A stretch of DNA of 64,000 nt from positions 2,994,501 to 3,058,500 of the forward strand of contig CP136571.1 in the NCBI GenBank assembly GCA_035192965.1, given 5' to 3'. Positions 1 to 8,811 of this stretch are shown here, piece by piece. A model generated the notes under the pieces. The model searched no databases. It was not told the origin of the DNA and worked only from the letters and a program-made list of their open reading frames with translations. The stretch's first letter is position 1. The number at the start of each line of letters is the position of its first letter. The DNA is from Fuscovulum sp. Its GTDB lineage: Bacteria > Pseudomonadota > Alphaproteobacteria > Rhodobacterales > Rhodobacteraceae. A program made the position numbers and the translations under genes.

Positions 1-3000
1 CATGGTCCGGCAGCAGGATATGGTGATAGCCGATCCGCCGCGTGCCTTCCGCGATACGGCAACCACGATAGCCGTGCTTGGCCAGATGTACCGCGCGCAC
101 AAGCACCTCTTCACCATCCAGCAGCATCAGCACCGCATGCTGCGGCGACAGCCGCACCTCGCCACGATTGCCCAACGCACCGGGACGGATCTTCACCGGG
201 CGCAGTGAGGGCCGCGCCTCGATCTCCCCCGCCCGCACCAGACGCGACCCGCTCCAGATGACCGGCTCCACCGCCCCGCCGCGGGTGACGACCAGATCAC
301 CCGGCACCAGATCTTCCACATGCTTCCATCCCCCCGGCACCCGGATCGGCGTGCCTGACGCGAAACAGGGAATGCCGATGGCCTGCATATTGGCGCGGCC
401 CGTCACCTGGGCCGGGCTGACCCCTTGCAAGATCACGGTCTGTCCATTGGGGAAGGTCAGCACGGCATCGCCACTGCCATCCCCCACCGTATCCGTCACC
501 ACCACATCCGACCAATAGACCGGGCCACCCTGCGCATCGGTCATTCCCGACACATCCAGCCGATCATTGGCGAAACGGCCCTGACGGGTCAGGTCGAAAT
601 CCGTGATCCGATCCGCCCCGCCGCCATCTTGCAAGATGTACCGGTCGTCACCGGCCCCACCGGTCAGCGTGTCATCCCCCAGACCGCCCCGCAGCGTATC
701 GCCGCCCGCCCCGCCCGAAAGGTTGTCCGCCCCGCCGCTGCCTGTCAGGCTGTCGTCGAACCCCGAACCGACAACCTCTTCTATGCTGGCAAGCGTATCC
801 CCCTGCGCATGCCCGCCCGTGCCCTGCCCTGTCGACAGATCGACCTGAACCGCCGCATCCGACTGCGTAAAGTCAACACGGTCCGTCCCCGCCCCGCCGT
901 CCAGCAGATCGGCCCCTGCCCCGCCATCCAGACTGTCGTTATCCGCGCCACCGTAAAGCGTATCCGCCCCGGCATTGCCGGTCATCGTGTCATTGCCAGC
1001 CCCGCCTGACAGGACATCGGCACTGCCGACCGTATCGCTCGCCTCATCCCCCGACAGGACATCGTTGCCGATACCGCCATCCAGCGTGTCCGCCCCGCCC
1101 CGGCCTTCAAGGACATCATCCCCGCCATTGCCCGACAGGGATTCCGCGCCCGCGCCGCCCAACAGGGTGTCGGCGAACATCGACCCGATCACCGCCTCGA
1201 TACTGCTCAGCGTATGCGTGGCGGAATTGCTGTCGGTCCCGATCCCGGTGCCAAGGTTCACATTCACGCCACCGCCGGCAGCGGAATAATCCACCGTGTC
1301 ATTGCCGGCACCGCCATCGAACAGATCGCCCGCCATCTGGTTGAACGATCCTGCATACAGGTAATCGTCCCCATCACCCCCGAACAGCGAATCCGCCCCG
1401 GCATTGCCTGAAAGCGTGTCATTGCCATCGCCGCCGAACAGCGAGTCATTGGCCCCCACCAGATCGCCGGCGGCATCGCCCGTCAGGACGTCATTCCCCG
1501 CCCCGCCCGTCAGGCTGTCCGCCCCTGCGCCCCCCTGCAACACATCGTTGCCATCGCCGCCGTCCAGCGTGTCATTCCCGGCCCCACCATCGACGGAGTC
1601 ATCCCCCACCCCGCCCGTGACCAGGTCATCGCCCGCGCCCAGTTCCAGCCGCTCGATCTGCGAAAAGGTGATGCGCTGACCGCCGCTGTTGGCGGTCACG
1701 GTCCCCGCCTCGCTGCCGCTGAACACAACCGTCACGTTGCCCGCGAACGGCGTCAGATCCAGCACATCCCCCACCGTCTCGGACGTCTCGCCGCCGATGA
1801 CGATCTCGTCGCGCGTCAGAACAGCCGGGCTGGTGAAATAGCTGACATTGATGGGACCCGAGGTGAAAACCCCGGTCCCGCTGCCATCGTTGGTGCCAAC
1901 CCAACCAACCGTAAAGCTCTGGTTGGCGGCGTTATAGACCACCGAAACACTGCTCCAGTCAAAGGTCCCGGTCCCCGAAAGCGCCGATCCCCCTGCCGCA
2001 GACGTGATCGGAAACTCGCCCGAAACCGCATTGCCGTTCCGGTCAAAAACCCGAAAGTTCAGGCCCGTCGCACTGCCGTTCTGGCCGTTGCCATTGGCAT
2101 AGACCGCAACGAAATACCCGCTGTCGCCCAGCACCTCGATCAGGGGCGGGCCCGCCAACTGGCTTGACGGCGCAACCGCGATGCTTACATCAGACGCGAT
2201 CAATTGCCCCGTCGTCGTATCGAGGATCGAAAAGAAGGGCATCGCACTGCCCCCCGTCGCCGATGTCTCGACATAGCCGATGATCAGACGCCCATCCGGC
2301 ATGATATCGGTCGTCACGTTCGACAGGTTAAACCCATCATTGCCGTCCACCGCGCTCGTTCCGATGCGGATATCGCCGCTCAGCGCGTTGCCGTTGGGAT
2401 CGAACAGCCGCGCCTCCAGCGTCATGCTGGTCAAGCCGTTCGAGAACCCGTCATTCACCCACAGCGCCACAAAGTTGCCATTGGGCAGCGCCTGAATGAT
2501 CGGCGCAGATTCCCAGACGGTGGATTGCGCTTCGTTATCGGTCCCTTCAATCTCCGACGTTGCCATCACGGTCGCGCCGTTCTGGTCCAGAACGGTAAAG
2601 ACAGGCTCGGCAAAGCCAGTCTCCGCATTGTTGCGCCACCAGCCGACAACGACGTTCCCGCCTGTCAGCGTCGTAACGGTCAACGACGGAACATCGGAAT
2701 CCGACCCGTCCACCGCCACGTTGCCAACCTGAAACTCCGGCCCGTTCCACGTCCCCGTCGTCGGATTGTAGATCCGCCCCTGCAAGGTCATCGTCGGGGA
2801 ATCGTCCAGCGTGCCGTTGCGCGACCAGATGAACAGGATATTGCCGTTCGGCAGCACCGTCGTCACCGGCGGCGACTCGATGCCCGTCACATCGTTCGAC
2901 TGCGTCTCGATGGGCGACAGGATGGTCGTGATGCCCGACGGACCGGGCCGGATGATGCCAAAGATCGGCTCCACCCCCCCCGTCTCGGCCTGGTTGCGCG

Positions 3001-4087
3001 CATAGCTGATGACAACATCACCCGACGGCAGCCGATCCAGATCCAGGTTGTCCCAGTCAAACCCGTCTGCGCCGCTGATCGCGGGCCAAGAGCCCAGCGA
3101 AATCTGGTCCGTCGCAGGTGTGCCATCCGCGTTGAAGATCCGCAGTTGCAGATCCATCGTCGTGACGTTGTCTGCGGTCGCGTTATCCGCCCAGACATAC
3201 ATCACCCGGCCATCGGCCAGCACGATCATCTTCGGCGGCGACTGGTTGCCCGCCACCCCTGTATTCACAACCGACGGCGTGATCGTCCCCGGCGAATAAG
3301 GGGTCGATGTATCCGGGCCTGCATTGTTATCGATGCCGGAAAAGACAAAGCGGTCATCCCCGCCCCCGCCCAGCACCGAATCCGATCCCGCACCGCCGAA
3401 CAGCACGTCGTTGCCATCGTCGCCCGCAATTGTATCCGTCCCGACACCGCCATAAACCGTGTCATTCCCCACCCCGCCCGACAGGGTGTCGGCAGATTGG
3501 TTGGGGGCGATCTCTGCCGCGGTATGAACCAGATTGTCGATGTAACCGTCACTGCTCACCGTGTTCGAGGTGGCGGTGTTCGTCACCCGGATCGTCATGT
3601 TCGAATCCGTGGCGGTGTAGTTCAGAATGATGTTCTGCGTGGAATCGTTCGCAACCGTATCCGTCCGGGTGGCAATTACATTGCCCTGCGAATCCAGGAT
3701 ATCGACGCGGAAAGTATGGGTCCCGGCACCTGTCCCTGTCTCGCCGATCGTGTAGTTGAACGTATAGGCTGCCCCAACTGTTGTCGCCACGGACTGCTGG
3801 ATCGTGCCGGCCGCCGGCGCGTTAAAGGCGTTGAAGGCAATCGCCGGGTTGGTGGGCGTGATCGCCCGCACACCCGGGCTTGGCCCGAACGGCACGGTCC
3901 ACCCCGCCAAACCATCCGAAAACGTCCCGTTTGTCAGCGTGCCGGGCGCTGGCGCCTCGGCAACGCTGTCACCATGGATGACGTCATTGCCCGCACCGCC
4001 GGAAATGGAATCGTTGCCCGCCCCGCCCGTCAGCGTTTCAGAACCGGTAAGCCCGTTAAGGGTATCATTGCCCGAGGAGCCGATCAT
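1..4087 (-). CDS. RTX calcium-binding repeat protein with C-terminal Hint domain (3' end outside window)
   Basis: One uninterrupted minus-strand frame runs from an ATG at 4087 to the window edge, giving at least 1362 residues with no stop in sight. Residues 1-45 are glycine/aspartate nonapeptides (GGAGNDxxxGG). About 45-195 is a beta-rich region. About 200-245 has more RTX repeats. About 265-730 repeats a unit containing LPNGNxVxxW, which looks like a beta-propeller or VCBS-like array. About 820-1150 is a long RTX block. From about 1240 a Hint_2-type domain begins with CFASGTPIRV and contains SPQHAVLM. RTX repeats bind calcium in proteins exported by type I secretion; Hint domains self-process in hedgehog/intein relatives. 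Extracellular location is inferred, and no ABC exporter gene is in view. The upstream in-frame stop leaves little choice of start. Confidence 0.9.
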   Translation of the reverse strand, partial: MIGSSGNDTLNGLTGSETLTGGAGNDSISGGAGNDVIHGDSVAEAPAPGTLTNGTFSDGLAGWTVPFGPSPGVRAITPTNPAIAFNAFNAPAAGTIQQSVATTVGAAYTFNYTIGETGTGAGTHTFRVDILDSQGNVIATRTDTVANDSTQNIILNYTATDSNMTIRVTNTATSNTVSSDGYIDNLVHTAAEIAPNQSADTLSGGVGNDTVYGGVGTDTIAGDDGNDVLFGGAGSDSVLGGGGDDRFVFSGIDNNAGPDTSTPYSPGTITPSVVNTGVAGNQSPPKMIVLADGRVMYVWADNATADNVTTMDLQLRIFNADGTPATDQISLGSWPAISGADGFDWDNLDLDRLPSGDVVISYARNQAETGGVEPIFGIIRPGPSGITTILSPIETQSNDVTGIESPPVTTVLPNGNILFIWSRNGTLDDSPTMTLQGRIYNPTTGTWNGPEFQVGNVAVDGSDSDVPSLTVTTLTGGNVVVGWWRNNAETGFAEPVFTVLDQNGATVMATSEIEGTDNEAQSTVWESAPIIQALPNGNFVALWVNDGFSNGLTSMTLEARLFDPNGNALSGDIRIGTSAVDGNDGFNLSNVTTDIMPDGRLIIGYVETSATGGSAMPFFSILDTTTGQLIASDVSIAVAPSSQLAGPPLIEVLGDSGYFVAVYANGNGQNGSATGLNFRVFDRNGNAVSGEFPITSAAGGSALSGTGTFDWSSVSVVYNAANQSFTVGWVGTNDGSGTGVFTSGPINVSYFTSPAVLTRDEIVIGGETSETVGDVLDLTPFAGNVTVVFSGSEAGTVTANSGGQRITFSQIERLELGAGDDLVTGGVGDDSVDGGAGNDTLDGGDGNDVLQGGAGADSLTGGAGNDVLTGDAAGDLVGANDSLFGGDGNDTLSGNAGADSLFGGDGDDYLYAGSFNQMAGDLFDGGAGNDTVDYSAAGGGVNVNLGTGIGTDSNSATHTLSSIEAVIGSMFADTLLGGAGAESLSGNGGDDVLEGRGGADTLDGGIGNDVLSGDEASDTVGSADVLSGGAGNDTMTGNAGADTLYGGADNDSLDGGAGADLLDGGAGTDRVDFTQSDAAVQVDLSTGQGTGGHAQGDTLASIEEVVGSGFDDSLTGSGGADNLSGGAGGDTLRGGLGDDTLTGGAGDDRYILQDGGGADRITDFDLTRQGRFANDRLDVSGMTDAQGGPVYWSDVVVTDTVGDGSGDAVLTFPNGQTVILQGVSPAQVTGRANMQAIGIPCFASGTPIRVPGGWKHVEDLVPGDLVVTRGGAVEPVIWSGSRLVRAGEIEARPSLRPVKIRPGALGNRGEVRLSPQHAVLMLLDGEEVLVRAVHLAKHGYRGCRIAEGTRRIGYHHILLPDH

Positions 4088-4215
4088 TTCGACACCCCGC
4101 CGCAGGCAGAGGGCCAACGCGGCTCAGGCGTAATTCCAACCCGCCCCACGGCGCGAAGGACCTGCGCGACGGAACCCATGGCCCGTGTCGCGCCCGAAAG
4201 AGCGTAAAGTTGCAT
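4084..4215 (-). CDS. Possible 43-residue leader ORF coupled to the RTX gene
   Basis: A short ATG-started frame (MQLYALSGATRAMGS...) ends in a TGA that overlaps the ATG of the RTX gene by four bases (ATGA). That arrangement suits translational coupling. The peptide matches no family I know and has no strong Shine-Dalgarno. An alternative is that it belongs to the RTX N-terminus and was separated by a frameshift, but the RTX frame already starts like a complete RTX protein. Weakly supported. Confidence 0.3.
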   Translation of the reverse strand: MQLYALSGATRAMGSVAQVLRAVGRVGITPEPRWPSACGGVSK

Positions 4216-4510
4216 ACTCGTTACCACACTGACTGCTCACAGACTTATTGGGCAGCCACTCCTCCACAACACGCAGTCATGGCCGCCTTTGTCCCGTTAT
4301 CCGAAACATTTTGTCCAAATTATGATCCCACTATGTGCAGGCTTGGCACGGACCGACCTTCCCCGCCCTGTTGCCCGCGTAACACATGGCCACCCGGTAC
4401 ATGACCACCCGGTCGCGCCGAAACCGCAACGCAAGTCCCCGCACTCTTGCGGTTCTTTCCTGCCCGCGCATCTGTATACTCGCCCCCAAAATAGCGGTTA
4501 CAGGCAGGTC
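4216..4510. promoter_or_regulatory. Divergent intergenic region between the RTX gene and the LacI-type regulator
   Basis: These 295 bases separate two divergent genes and must hold both promoters. The part at 4290-4340 is AT-richer than its surroundings (CATTTTGTCCAAATTATGA), which suits a promoter. I see no clear palindromic operator or RNA gene here. Confidence 0.4.
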
Positions 4511-5500
4511 ATGGCGGTTACACTCAAGGATGTGGCAGAACGCGCAGGCGTATCCCGCTCGGCCGTGTCGCGCACCTTCACCGACGGGGCCTCTGTCTCG
4601 GCCCGCACGCGGGCCAAAGTGGAACAGGCCGCCGATGAACTGGGCTACGCCCCCAACGCGCTGGCTTCCAGCCTGACCACGGGCCGGACCAAACTCATCG
4701 GGCTGATCGCCAACAACTTCCACAACCCCCTGATCCTTGAGGTGTTCGATCTCTTCACCCGCGGCCTGCAAGATCGCGGCCTGCGCCCCTTGCTCGTCAA
4801 TCTCAGCGGGGCCACCGATCCGGCGGCCTCGGTCCGGATGCTGCGGCAATACTCGGTCGATGGGGTGATCGTGGCCTCCTCCACCCTGCCCCCCAGCTTT
4901 GCCGCCGCCTTCCGTCAGGCAGGCCTGCCCGTCGTGCATGCCTTTGGCCGCCCGTCGCCCGCGCCCGATGTGCCTGTCGTGGGGATCGACAATATCGCCT
5001 GCGGCCGCATGGCCGCCGAGGCGCTCATCGCCCGCGGCTATACAAGCGTCGCCTTCCTCGGCGGGCCGCAGGCCGCCACCTCCACCCAGGACCGCGCCGC
5101 AGGCTTTCTCAAAGCCCTCGCCGCGCACCCGCAGATCACCACCAGCACCAGCTTTGCCACCGATTACAGCTTCGATGCCGGCCGGGCCGAGATGCAGCGC
5201 CTGCTCACCCAGTCCCCCGCACAGGCCTACTTCTGCGGCGACGATCTCCTCGCCGTCGGCGCCATGAGCGCGATCGAAGAGGCGGGGCTCCAAGTCCCCC
5301 ATGACATCGGCCTGATCGGCCTGAACGATATGGAAATGTCGCGCTGGCAGAACATCGGGCTGACCACCATCCGTCAGCCCGTGTCCGATATCATCGACGC
5401 CGCCATCGAACTGGTGGTCGCCACCATCGAACACCCCGAACGCCCGGCCGAGGTGCGCCTGTTTCCCTGCGCGGTGATCGACCGCCGCTCGTTGCGCTAG
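4511..5500 (+). CDS. LacI-family transcriptional regulator, probably of the adjacent inositol genes
   Basis: 329 residues. The N-terminus is a classic LacI helix-turn-helix (VTLKDVAERAGVSRSAVSRTF), followed by a hinge helix (ALASSL) and a periplasmic-binding-protein-like ligand domain with the usual FCGDDLLAVGAM and IGLIGLNDMEMS stretches. The ATG at 4511 follows CAGGCAGGTC and places the HTH at residue 4, as is normal; a longer frame upstream has no family similarity. It lies beside two oppositely oriented inositol operons. A perfect palindrome with a central CG (8713-8728), the type of site LacI proteins bind, sits between them. I infer it represses these genes and is relieved by inositol or a breakdown product; the effector is not visible in the sequence. 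Confidence 0.88.
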   Translation: MAVTLKDVAERAGVSRSAVSRTFTDGASVSARTRAKVEQAADELGYAPNALASSLTTGRTKLIGLIANNFHNPLILEVFDLFTRGLQDRGLRPLLVNLSGATDPAASVRMLRQYSVDGVIVASSTLPPSFAAAFRQAGLPVVHAFGRPSPAPDVPVVGIDNIACGRMAAEALIARGYTSVAFLGGPQAATSTQDRAAGFLKALAAHPQITTSTSFATDYSFDAGRAEMQRLLTQSPAQAYFCGDDLLAVGAMSAIEEAGLQVPHDIGLIGLNDMEMSRWQNIGLTTIRQPVSDIIDAAIELVVATIEHPERPAEVRLFPCAVIDRRSLR

Positions 5501-5506
5501 CGCAAC
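5491..5506. terminator. 16-bp palindrome between convergent genes, possible bidirectional terminator
   Basis: GTTGCGCTAGCGCAAC is a perfect palindrome that includes the TAG stop of the LacI-type gene and lies 6 bases from the stop of the convergent dehydrogenase gene. It can form a GC-rich hairpin in either transcript. No U tract follows, so termination is only a suggestion; it could also be a regulator half-site pair. Confidence 0.35.
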
Positions 5507-5512
5507 CGCGCC

Positions 5513-6646
5513 TTACCGAAACATCGGCGGGCGCGCATCCATCCATTGCCCCCCGGCCTTGGCCGAGGCCACAGCGGTATGCACTGCCGCCATCGACCGC
5601 ACGCCACTGGCCGCCAGCGGCAACCCGTCACGCACCTGCCCCCGGATCGCATCCGCCAGATCGCAATAGATATTGGCCACCGCCAGCGGGAAGCCTTCAG
5701 GATGGGCAATCGCCACCCGGCTCAGGCGTTTCGCATCCTCATGAAGCCCGCCCTCGCCCTTCTCCATGATCTGCGTCCGCCCACCCACGGGGGTATAGAT
5801 CAACTGGTTGGGCTGCTCTGACGCCCAGCGGAACCCGCCGGTTTCACCGAACACCTGAATGTCAAACCCATGCTGCCGCCCGATGGCGACCGAGGATGTC
5901 CACAACCGCCCGACCGTCCCCTTGGTCATGCGGAAATTGACCATCGCATCATCCTCCAGCACGCGGCTGGAAATGGTGGATGCGAAATCCGCCGACAGCT
6001 TTTCCACCTCGTCATCACAGATGAAACTCGCCATGTGCAGCGCATGGATGCCGCAATCGGCAAACTGCCCCGACACCCCGGCCATCGCCGGATCATAGCG
6101 CCAGCGCACGCGCGGATTGTCCGCATCCGTCGCATCGCCATGATGGCCATGGCTGAAATTCGTCACCACCAGCCGCACCTTGCCAATATCGCCCGCCCGC
6201 ACCATCGCGCGCGCCTGCCGCACCATCGGGTAGGCGGAATAGCAGTAATTCACCGCGCAGATTTTCCCGGCTTTCGCCGCCACCCGGACAATCTCTTCGC
6301 CCTCTTCCACCGTCATCGTCATCGGCTTTTCGCACAGCACGTTGAACCCGGCTTCAAGGAACGCCTTTGTAATCTCGAAATGCGTGGAGTTTGGCGTCGC
6401 CACGGTGACCAGATCCACCCGGTCCGCCCGCCCCCGCTCCCCCGCCAGCATCTCCTGCCAGTCGCCATAGGCGCGGTCTGCGGCAATGCCCAGCCGCTGC
6501 GCATAGTCCCGCCCCGCATCCGCCCGGTGATCCAGCGCCCCGGCAGCAAAGGTGAAATGCCCGTCCGCCAGTGCGCCCAATCGATGCGCCGGGCCGATCT
6601 GGCTGCCCTCACCGCCGCCGATCATGCCCCAATTCAGTTTCGCCAT
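5513..6646 (-). CDS. Gfo/Idh/MocA-family NAD(P)-dependent dehydrogenase (inositol 2-dehydrogenase-like)
   Basis: 377 residues. The N-terminal Rossmann fold carries a glycine loop (GMIGGGEGSQIG) and the family signature EKP (NVLCEKPMTM, about residue 105), followed by the alpha/beta domain with QFADCGIHALHMASF. The family oxidises cyclic polyols and sugars, and inositol 2-dehydrogenase (IolG) belongs to it. This is the last gene of a three-gene minus-strand operon, 12 bases after the isomerase gene, with a GAGGGGCGG ribosome site before its ATG. The context argues for oxidation of myo-inositol, a stereoisomer or an inosose. Which of the two dehydrogenases in this operon is the true IolG cannot be told from sequence alone. 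Confidence 0.87.
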   Translation of the reverse strand: MAKLNWGMIGGGEGSQIGPAHRLGALADGHFTFAAGALDHRADAGRDYAQRLGIAADRAYGDWQEMLAGERGRADRVDLVTVATPNSTHFEITKAFLEAGFNVLCEKPMTMTVEEGEEIVRVAAKAGKICAVNYCYSAYPMVRQARAMVRAGDIGKVRLVVTNFSHGHHGDATDADNPRVRWRYDPAMAGVSGQFADCGIHALHMASFICDDEVEKLSADFASTISSRVLEDDAMVNFRMTKGTVGRLWTSSVAIGRQHGFDIQVFGETGGFRWASEQPNQLIYTPVGGRTQIMEKGEGGLHEDAKRLSRVAIAHPEGFPLAVANIYCDLADAIRGQVRDGLPLAASGVRSMAAVHTAVASAKAGGQWMDARPPMFR

Positions 6647-6658
6647 GATATCCGCCCC

Positions 6659-7549
6659 TCAAAACCCGATGGAAGAAAGATACGCCCGGTTCAGCCGCGC
6701 GTCATCTACGGGGCTCACGTCCAGCGTCGGATCGCAATCCTGCTCCACCGTGCACCACCCCTCGAACCCCGCATCCAGCAGGATCTGCCGCACCGCCGGG
6801 AAATCCACATCGCCCTTGCCCAGATTGCAGAAAATCCCCTGCCCGCAGGCATCATAGAACCCCGTGCTGTTGGCAATCGCGGTCGCTTTCACAACCGGGT
6901 CTATATCCTTGAAATGCATATAGGAAATCCGCCCGATATGCCGCCGCATGAACGCCACGGGATCAAACCCCGCATAGGAATGATGGCCGGTGTCGAAACA
7001 GATCTTCAGGATGCTCTCATCCACCTCATCCAGCAGCCGCTCCAACTCTGGCTCAAAATCGATGAACCCCGCCGCATGGGCGTGAATACCCACGGTCAGG
7101 CCGTAATCCTCGGCCCCCATCCGCGCCACCGTGGCGATCCGGTCGCGGAACGCGGCCCATTCGGCCCCGTCCATCTGCTCGGCCGCGTCCGCCCGCCCCG
7201 CCGTCGGCGCGCGCCGCGGCGAGATGGAATCGATCAGCACCAGATGCCGCGCCCCATGCGCCACCAGCGCCTTGCAGGTGCGCTGCGCCGCATCCAGCAC
7301 CTCATCCCATTTGGCCGGGTCATGGAACGGGCGGAACACCACCCCCCCGATCAGCTCCAGCTCATTCTCCTCCAACGCCGCACCCAGCACATCCGGGTCC
7401 TCGGGCATGAACCCGATGGGGCCAAGCTCGATGCCGCGATACCCGGCCTCGGCGCATTCCCGCAAAACCTGCCGCCAGTCCGGATTGCGCGGGTCGCCCG
7501 CAAACTCCACACCCCAGGAACAGGGCGCATTTCCGATACGAATGGTCAT
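6659..7549 (-). CDS. Xylose-isomerase-like TIM-barrel protein (IolE/IolI/MocC family)
   Basis: 296 residues in the sugar phosphate isomerase/epimerase (AP endonuclease 2-like) TIM-barrel family. It opens with IRIGNAPCSWGVEFA. Likely metal-site segments are visible: GIHAHAAGF, CFDTGHHSYAG and YMHFKDID, ending in WCTVEQDCD. Relatives are inosose dehydratase (IolE), inosose isomerase (IolI) and MocC of rhizopine breakdown. No other dehydratase candidate is present in the cluster, so inosose dehydratase activity is the natural inference, although the N-terminus differs from textbook IolE. The ATG at 7549 follows GAGGACA, which overlaps the stop of the upstream gene; the longer frame upstream is unrelated to the family. 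Confidence 0.82.
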   Translation of the reverse strand: MTIRIGNAPCSWGVEFAGDPRNPDWRQVLRECAEAGYRGIELGPIGFMPEDPDVLGAALEENELELIGGVVFRPFHDPAKWDEVLDAAQRTCKALVAHGARHLVLIDSISPRRAPTAGRADAAEQMDGAEWAAFRDRIATVARMGAEDYGLTVGIHAHAAGFIDFEPELERLLDEVDESILKICFDTGHHSYAGFDPVAFMRRHIGRISYMHFKDIDPVVKATAIANSTGFYDACGQGIFCNLGKGDVDFPAVRQILLDAGFEGWCTVEQDCDPTLDVSPVDDARLNRAYLSSIGF

Positions 7550-7556
7550 ATTGTCC

Positions 7557-8672
7557 TCATGCCTGCGGAACGGCGTGCCATTGGCCGTCCTGTGATGCCT
7601 TGAAAGCCGTGTCGATGATCGTCGATACCGCCAACCCGTCGCGGAAGGTGGGCCAGACCGGACGGCCCGTCGCCACCGCCTCCAGAAAATCCCGCGCCTC
7701 GATGATGATCTGGTCCTGATAGCCGGTGCCATGCCCCGGCCCCTGGCAAAAGGCCGCATAGTTGGGATGTGCAGGCCCCGTCAGGATGCGCGTAAAGCCC
7801 CGCGTCGCCTCCGGCCCCTCGGCCCGGTACAGCCAGACCGCGTTCTGATCTTCCTGATCAAACCGGATCGCGCCCTTAGTCCCATGGATTTCATAGGCAT
7901 AGCCCATCTTCCGCCCCGTCGCCACGCGGCTGACAAACAGATGCCCCATCACACCGGACGCAAAGCGCAGCATCAACTGCGCCTGATCGTCATTGTCCAC
8001 CACCACAGGCCCACGCGGCCCCGGACGGCTCGCATGCACCGTCTCGATCCGCGCCGACAGCGCCTCGACCGGCCCCATCAGCGCCAAAAGGCAGTTGATC
8101 GGATGCGGCGCTAGATCGCCCATCGTGCCATTTGCGCGCCCCGTTGTCCGCCACGTCGCAGGCAGCGCCGGGTCGGCCAGAAAATCCTCGGTATGCTCGC
8201 CGCGAAACCAAGTCACCCGGCCAATCGCGCCCTCGTCCAGCAACTGCTTCACAAACTGCGTCGCAGGCGTGCGCACATAGTTGAACCCGATCATGTTGGG
8301 CAGGCCCGACGCCTCTGCCGCCACCACCATCGCCTGCGCATCCTCCAGCGATGCCCCCAACGGCTTTTCGCAGAACACCGGCTTTCCCGCCGCAAAGGCC
8401 GCTTCCGCAATCGCCCGATGCGTGGATTGCGGCGAGGCGATCACCACCGCCCCCACCTTCGGGTCGGCCACCACCTCGCGCCAATGGCCCGCCGCGCGCG
8501 CAAACCCATAGGCCAGCGCATAACGCGCCGCCGAATCCGCGCTGGACGCCGCGATCACCTCCAACCGTGGGCGCAATTCCGTGCCAAAGACCGCCCCCAC
8601 CGCCGCATAGGCAACCGCATGGGCCTTGCCCATATAGCCGCCGCCAATCAGCCCGATCCCGATCTCTTTCAC
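7557..8672 (-). CDS. Second Gfo/Idh/MocA-family dehydrogenase of the inositol cluster
   Basis: 371 residues, with Rossmann motif GLIGGGYMGKAH at residues 7-18 and the EKP signature in VFCEKPLGAS. It also has the WRTTGRANGTMGDLAPHPIN stretch seen in the longer members of the family. It is the first gene of the minus-strand operon and is transcribed away from iolD. Rhizobial and Rhodobacteraceae inositol loci often carry several such dehydrogenases for myo-, scyllo- or D-chiro-inositol; a role with an inositol isomer or inosose is inferred. It shares little beyond the fold motifs with the dehydrogenase at 5513-6646, so the pair is not a recent duplication. Confidence 0.86.
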   Translation of the reverse strand: MKEIGIGLIGGGYMGKAHAVAYAAVGAVFGTELRPRLEVIAASSADSAARYALAYGFARAAGHWREVVADPKVGAVVIASPQSTHRAIAEAAFAAGKPVFCEKPLGASLEDAQAMVVAAEASGLPNMIGFNYVRTPATQFVKQLLDEGAIGRVTWFRGEHTEDFLADPALPATWRTTGRANGTMGDLAPHPINCLLALMGPVEALSARIETVHASRPGPRGPVVVDNDDQAQLMLRFASGVMGHLFVSRVATGRKMGYAYEIHGTKGAIRFDQEDQNAVWLYRAEGPEATRGFTRILTGPAHPNYAAFCQGPGHGTGYQDQIIIEARDFLEAVATGRPVWPTFRDGLAVSTIIDTAFKASQDGQWHAVPQA

Positions 8673-8712
8673 AGCAAGCCTCCCCGCTCACAGCCCCGAC
8701 ATGCAACGCATA

Positions 8713-8728
8713 TTGCAACCGGTTGCAA
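8713..8728. promoter_or_regulatory. Perfect 16-bp palindrome, probable LacI-type operator of the inositol genes
   Basis: TTGCAACCGGTTGCAA is fully palindromic with a central CG, the layout typical of LacI-family operators. It lies in the 139-base divergent promoter region between the dehydrogenase operon (start 8672) and iolD (start 8812). A weaker second match, TGCAACGCATATTGCA, overlaps it on the left at 8702-8717. Binding by the regulator at 4511-5500 is inferred. Confidence 0.7.
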
Positions 8729-8740
8729 AAGATGTATCCT
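8713..8740 (+). promoter_or_regulatory. Candidate sigma-70 promoter of iolD
   Basis: TTGCAA (8713-8718) and TATCCT (8735-8740) are separated by 16 bases and precede iolD. The -35 element lies inside the palindromic operator, so a bound repressor would block it. Positions are by eye. Confidence 0.4.
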
Positions 8741-8811
8741 CCCCCTCAAGAACGCGCAAGCCCCGTTTCGCGGCCCGCGCGTCAGACAGGCATCGCCGGA
8801 GGAGGGTTACC

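Noticed and set aside
1000..1640. Tandem DNA repeats in the RTX region as a non-coding satellite
   Set aside because: The periodicity comes from the coded RTX nonapeptides; codons vary and the frame stays open.
2204..4207. Long plus-strand open frame (667 codons) rich in Arg, His and Pro
   Set aside because: It is antisense to the RTX/Hint gene. The minus-strand frame has clear RTX and Hint motifs over its whole length, while the plus-strand product is low-complexity Arg/His-rich, as expected for a shadow of GC-rich repeats.
5870..7603. Long plus-strand open frame (577 codons) opposite the inositol dehydrogenases
   Set aside because: It crosses three minus-strand genes with clear family motifs, and its product is Arg/His/Pro-rich without any domain.
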